NCBI GenBank assembly: GCA_016125005.1
Contig: WGMQ01000107.1
Span: forward strand, 1 to 32,902
Length of the DNA stretch: 32,902 nucleotides
Direction: 5' to 3'
From: a bacterium
GTDB lineage: Bacteria > Sumerlaeota > Sumerlaeia > SLMS01
The notes under the pieces are model-generated. The model searched no databases, was not told the origin of the DNA, and was given only the letters and a program-made list of their open reading frames with translations. The position numbers and the translations under genes are program-made. Positions within the stretch are counted from its first letter, which is position 1. Every line of letters starts with the position of its first letter. Below are positions 31,848 to 32,902 of this stretch, in pieces.

Positions 31848-32803
31848 TTTTTGATACCACCAACTTTTGAGCTCTGGATCGTGCGCGTTCTGATCCATAC
31901 CCTTGCCGGCTCTTCAACGAGGTGATGCGCCAGGGCAGATACAGCAAGCAGCAGGAACGTTGCAAACATGGCAAATCCCACAACGCCTATTTTTTCCAAC
32001 GGCAACATGTATCGTAGCCCTTCCAGCACATGGAACTGGAAAGAATAGAAACAATAGCTGATCTGGCCCAACCAAACGAAAGCGAAATTGCCCAGTAACC
32101 ATTGCCCCCCCCCCAACTCCGATTTATAGAGCAAAACCAGTGCCGAGGTGACTGCCGGTATGAATATCCAGTTGTGGAGCGTATATCCCGGCAAGAGAGG
32201 GCCCAACAAGATGACGTGCAACAATCCGAGGAACACAATGAACAGAAGAAGGTTGCGTGTCCGGGATCTCCACTCAACCCGACGCATCAGCCGATAAGCG
32301 ATGATTCCGGCCACGAATTCCGGCAACCTGAAGATTGGCATAGCATAGAAGAATGCAAAGTCCTGCGGCGCATTGCTGAAGACGGTAGCCGAAACTGGTG
32401 CCATCGAACTCAGGATGCACATTGCGGCAAAGAGCAAAAGAAGTGGCTGTAATGAGACATTTCGGAGAATGCCTGACAGAAACGGAAACAAGGAATAGAA
32501 GAAAGCTTCAACGGAGATCGACCAGCTAGCGCTGTTGTTCCAGAAAGCGAAGCTTTGGGGCAACCAGGCTTGGATTAAAAAACCTCCCCAGATAATAAGG
32601 ATCACACCAGCCGCCAAGGCAAAGAGCCAGGATGAGGTGCTGCTTTCTATGGCGAGGTCTTTTACCAACCATGGCAGAGCCATAGCTGCAGCAAGAAAGT
32701 AGATAGGGTAAATTCTGGCAAACCTATTCCAGAAATAGGATCTAGGGTCAAAACCCATTGATAGCATTGATCTGAGGTCGCAAATCAGATTCAAGGCTTC
32801 CAA
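31844..32803 (-). pseudogene. acyltransferase-3 membrane protein, N-terminus lost to an IS
   Basis: 319 residues remain: SYFWNRFARIYPIYFLAAAM near the start, then about eight hydrophobic segments with ASWSISVEAFFYSLFPF and the C-terminal [13 protein letters not shown]. This is an OafA-type (AT3) acyltransferase that acetylates sugars at the membrane. Family members have about 70-80 more residues with two membrane helices before RxxRIxP, including the catalytic His. Here the frame meets a stop just before TTG 32803, and a transposase gene begins 21 bp away in the other direction, so an insertion has cut the gene. Probably inactive. Its stop is coupled to the aminotransferase. Confidence 0.8.
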
Positions 32804-32902
32804 TCAGCGGGTTGGGGTCTTTTATGGTTTATCTGTTTCGGCTTTCGGATGAGCAGTGGGCGGTGATTGAACCTCTATTGCCGAGGAACAAGGGCGGCGC
32901 GC
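32804..32902 (+). mobile_element. left end of an insertion sequence (partial)
   Basis: The sequence from about 32804 reads into a transposase start and interrupts the acyltransferase gene. The end probably lies near GCGGGTTGGGGTC (32808-32819), but the exact terminal repeat and duplication cannot be fixed because the other end is outside the window. Confidence 0.6.
32824..32902 (+). CDS. IS5-family transposase, N-terminal part
   Basis: Starts at ATG 32824 and reads MVYLFRLSDEQWAVIEPLLP then RNKGGA before leaving the window. LSDEQWxxIEPLLP is the standard opening of IS5-group (DUF4096-type) transposases. It differs from the transposase of the IS at 17011-18539, so two distinct elements are present. 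Confidence 0.85.
   Translation, partial: MVYLFRLSDEQWAVIEPLLPRNKGGA

Overview
The window is GC-rich with short intergenic gaps. Its gene families (DUF302, a short Crp/Fnr regulator, ParB-methyltransferase plus DUF5681-like pair, dTDP-rhamnose and EPS genes, IS5-group elements) suggest an alphaproteobacterium, probably Rhodobacterales or Rhizobiales. The genus cannot be fixed from sequence alone. Coding density falls and insertion-sequence remnants appear wherever the gene content looks accessory.

Layout. 1-2.1 kb: a small membrane protein, a DUF302 protein, a Crp/Fnr regulator and a divergent Met/His-rich exported protein with an FNR-like box between them, then a decayed integrase followed by a perfect 17-bp-arm palindrome. 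2.3-4.1 kb: a divergent LysR/SDR pair. 4.4-6.6 kb (minus strand): an RtcB-type RNA ligase preceded by an array of tRNA-like modules. 7.3-9.6 kb: a ParB/N6-adenine methyltransferase fusion overlapping a DUF5681-like gene. 9.8-13.4 kb (plus strand): a GDP-mannose 3,5-epimerase-like gene and a Wzc-type polysaccharide co-polymerase/tyrosine kinase. 13.9-32.8 kb (minus strand): a polysaccharide locus with acyltransferase, two sugar aminotransferases, an N-acyltransferase, a Wzx flippase, five glycosyltransferases, an epimerase, an EpsG/Wzy-like polymerase and rmlC-B-D-A. A complete IS5-family element (with a passenger gene) splits rmlD from rmlA, and another IS enters at the right edge and cuts off the acyltransferase.

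The most unusual region is 5873-6613. Read on the minus strand it holds four tightly packed modules plus two divergent ones, directly upstream of and co-oriented with rtcB. Each complete module has an outer helix (P1) and an inner helix (P2) whose sequences differ between modules but remain complementary, with near-constant single-stranded motifs (CGA-AUG on the 5' side, GGA(A)CUACA before the insert, C-U/C-U/C-G before the closing strand). The inserts are tRNA parts in circularly permuted order: T-arm and acceptor 3' strand come first, then a short connector, then acceptor 5' strand and D-arm. In module 1 the acceptor connector includes CCA; in modules 3 and 4 the acceptor stem is closed by GNRA tetraloops (GCAA, GAAA), and the anticodon-like arm of modules 2 and 3 ends in ACAA. 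Together with the ligase this suggests processed, possibly circularised tRNA-like RNAs joined by RtcB. That function is inference; the covariation and permutation are visible in the sequence.

The polysaccharide genes form mostly translationally coupled sets (ATGA, GTGA or TTGA overlaps) that would make dTDP-L-rhamnose and probably amino sugars, assemble a repeat unit, flip it (Wzx), polymerise it (EpsG/Wzy-like) and control chain length (Wzc-like).
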